From Coprinellus micaceus (Eukaryota > Basidiomycota > Agaricomycetes > Agaricales > Psathyrellaceae): a stretch of 64,000 nucleotides of DNA. A program made the translations under genes and the position numbers. Location of the stretch: assembly GCA_951394405.1 (NCBI GenBank), contig OX596334.1:1302001-1366000 (forward strand), given 5' to 3'. Position 1 is the stretch's first letter, and every line of letters begins with the position of its first letter. A model generated the notes under the pieces. The model was not told where the DNA came from and did not search any database. It saw nothing but the letters and a program-made list of their open reading frames with translations. Positions 63,426 to 64,000 of this stretch are shown piece after piece.

Positions 63426-64000
63426 CTATTGCACCCTCGACACACACCGTACGAGCTCAAACCGCCCTTCATTACGGTCCCTTTGAATCATCGCCACCAC
63501 ACAGACCTTCTTTCCGCCAAACTCACAGATATCCTCCACGATCCGCGCCCCTGCGTCTACCTCCTCCTTGGTGAATACGTTTAGCATCGCTCGAACGCGG
63601 GCATCGAAGTAGAAGCTTCGGAATCGCCTCGGGTTGCTTGGATTTATCTCCCGCAGGTTGACATAGCCCTCAATGGAACGGATTACGAAGGTCGGGTCGA
63701 CGGCCAAGCCCAGGAGTTCCAGCACACGAGGGGCGGCGGCAATCTTGGTTCCAACATCTGGGTACAACCTCACACTCGTGTCGATTGCGGCTTCCGCTCT
63801 GCGAGTGGCGAGCTCCGCTTGCCATAGTCGTGTCGATAGGCTGTAGTGGGGTTGATCATCGCTTTCATCTATTTTATAAAGGGGAGGGGCATTTATGTCA
63901 ATGTTGGAGTCCGGCTTACGCACCAGTATGGTTCTTGGACAGCCGGGCAGAGGAAAGGACCTCACCTTGAAGTAAATGTTCGCGAGCAGATGGGCACTCC
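63426..64000 (-). CDS. Partial hypothetical protein, 5' end beyond the window
   Basis: The reverse frame ends at 63426 and is open at least to 63965. A gtgagg donor at about 63965 and an ataaaatag acceptor near 63869 suggest that the real exon begins near 63868 and an upstream exon lies at or beyond the window edge. The body is mixed alpha/beta-like (LWQAELATRRAEAAID, RVLELLGLAVDP, FTKEEVDAGARIVEDI, GKKVCVVAMIQRD). No family is recognised. Confidence 0.5.
   Translation of the reverse strand, partial: SAHLLANIYFKVRSFPLPGCPRTILVRKPDSNIDINAPPLYKIDESDDQPHYSLSTRLWQAELATRRAEAAIDTSVRLYPDVGTKIAAAPRVLELLGLAVDPTFVIRSIEGYVNLREINPSNPRRFRSFYFDARVRAMLNVFTKEEVDAGARIVEDICEFGGKKVCVVAMIQRDRNEGRFELVRCVSRVQ

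Overview
The window is nuclear DNA from a filamentous basidiomycete, most likely an Agaricomycete mushroom. Almost every protein gene is cut by 45-110 nt GT-AG introns. The gene content also fits: a FunK1-type protein kinase, sterol genes, an F-box expansion, RCC1/BTB proteins, an Agaricomycete-type secreted glycoprotein pair and a POM34-like nucleoporin. I rebuilt exon structures by hand from splice signals and reading phase. Where I list exons, the phases close to a complete reading frame unless I say otherwise.

Region 1 (0.1-13.2 kb) is dominated by an uncharacterised paralogous family: seven genes carrying eight domain units. The unit has a 'YPSF..Y...SEF.RLC..GW' front half and a 'THVNLxDL' back half, split by a phase-0 intron at one conserved place. 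One gene is a two-unit tandem fusion. Squalene synthase (ERG9, 4.6-6.5 kb) and a FunK1 kinase with an apparent one-base frameshift (8.1-10.6 kb) sit inside this array.

Region 2 (13.5-22.8 kb) holds a tandem pair of 11-exon secreted proteins with matching exon lengths, including a 20-nt microexon. These are followed by a small gene with a likely mitochondrial presequence, a 299-bp MITE, squalene epoxidase (ERG1) and cytidine deaminase.

Region 3 (22.8-47 kb) holds an F-box-like protein with an acidic tract, a J-domain membrane protein, two four-helix membrane proteins, a 1470-aa IBtk-type ankyrin-RCC1-BTB protein, a proline-rich protein, an F-box protein and an RCC1+PHD protein. A 488-bp hAT-like MITE and a 1074-bp CACTA-like element with subterminal repeats lie in the intergenic space; the CACTA-like element ends about 110 bp from an F-box start codon.

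Region 4 (47-64 kb) holds one 2349-aa low-complexity nuclear-type protein with AT-hooks and a degenerate dioxygenase-like C-terminus, a POM34-like nucleoporin, an intronless tRNA-Ile(AAU), three tandem F-box paralogues related to the one at 40 kb, and one gene truncated by the window end.

The two sterol enzymes act consecutively (farnesyl-PP to squalene to 2,3-oxidosqualene) and lie 13 kb apart. Otherwise I see no obvious pathway clustering. The strongest candidates for undescribed biology are the eight-unit gene family, the three terminal-inverted-repeat elements and the giant dioxygenase-like protein.
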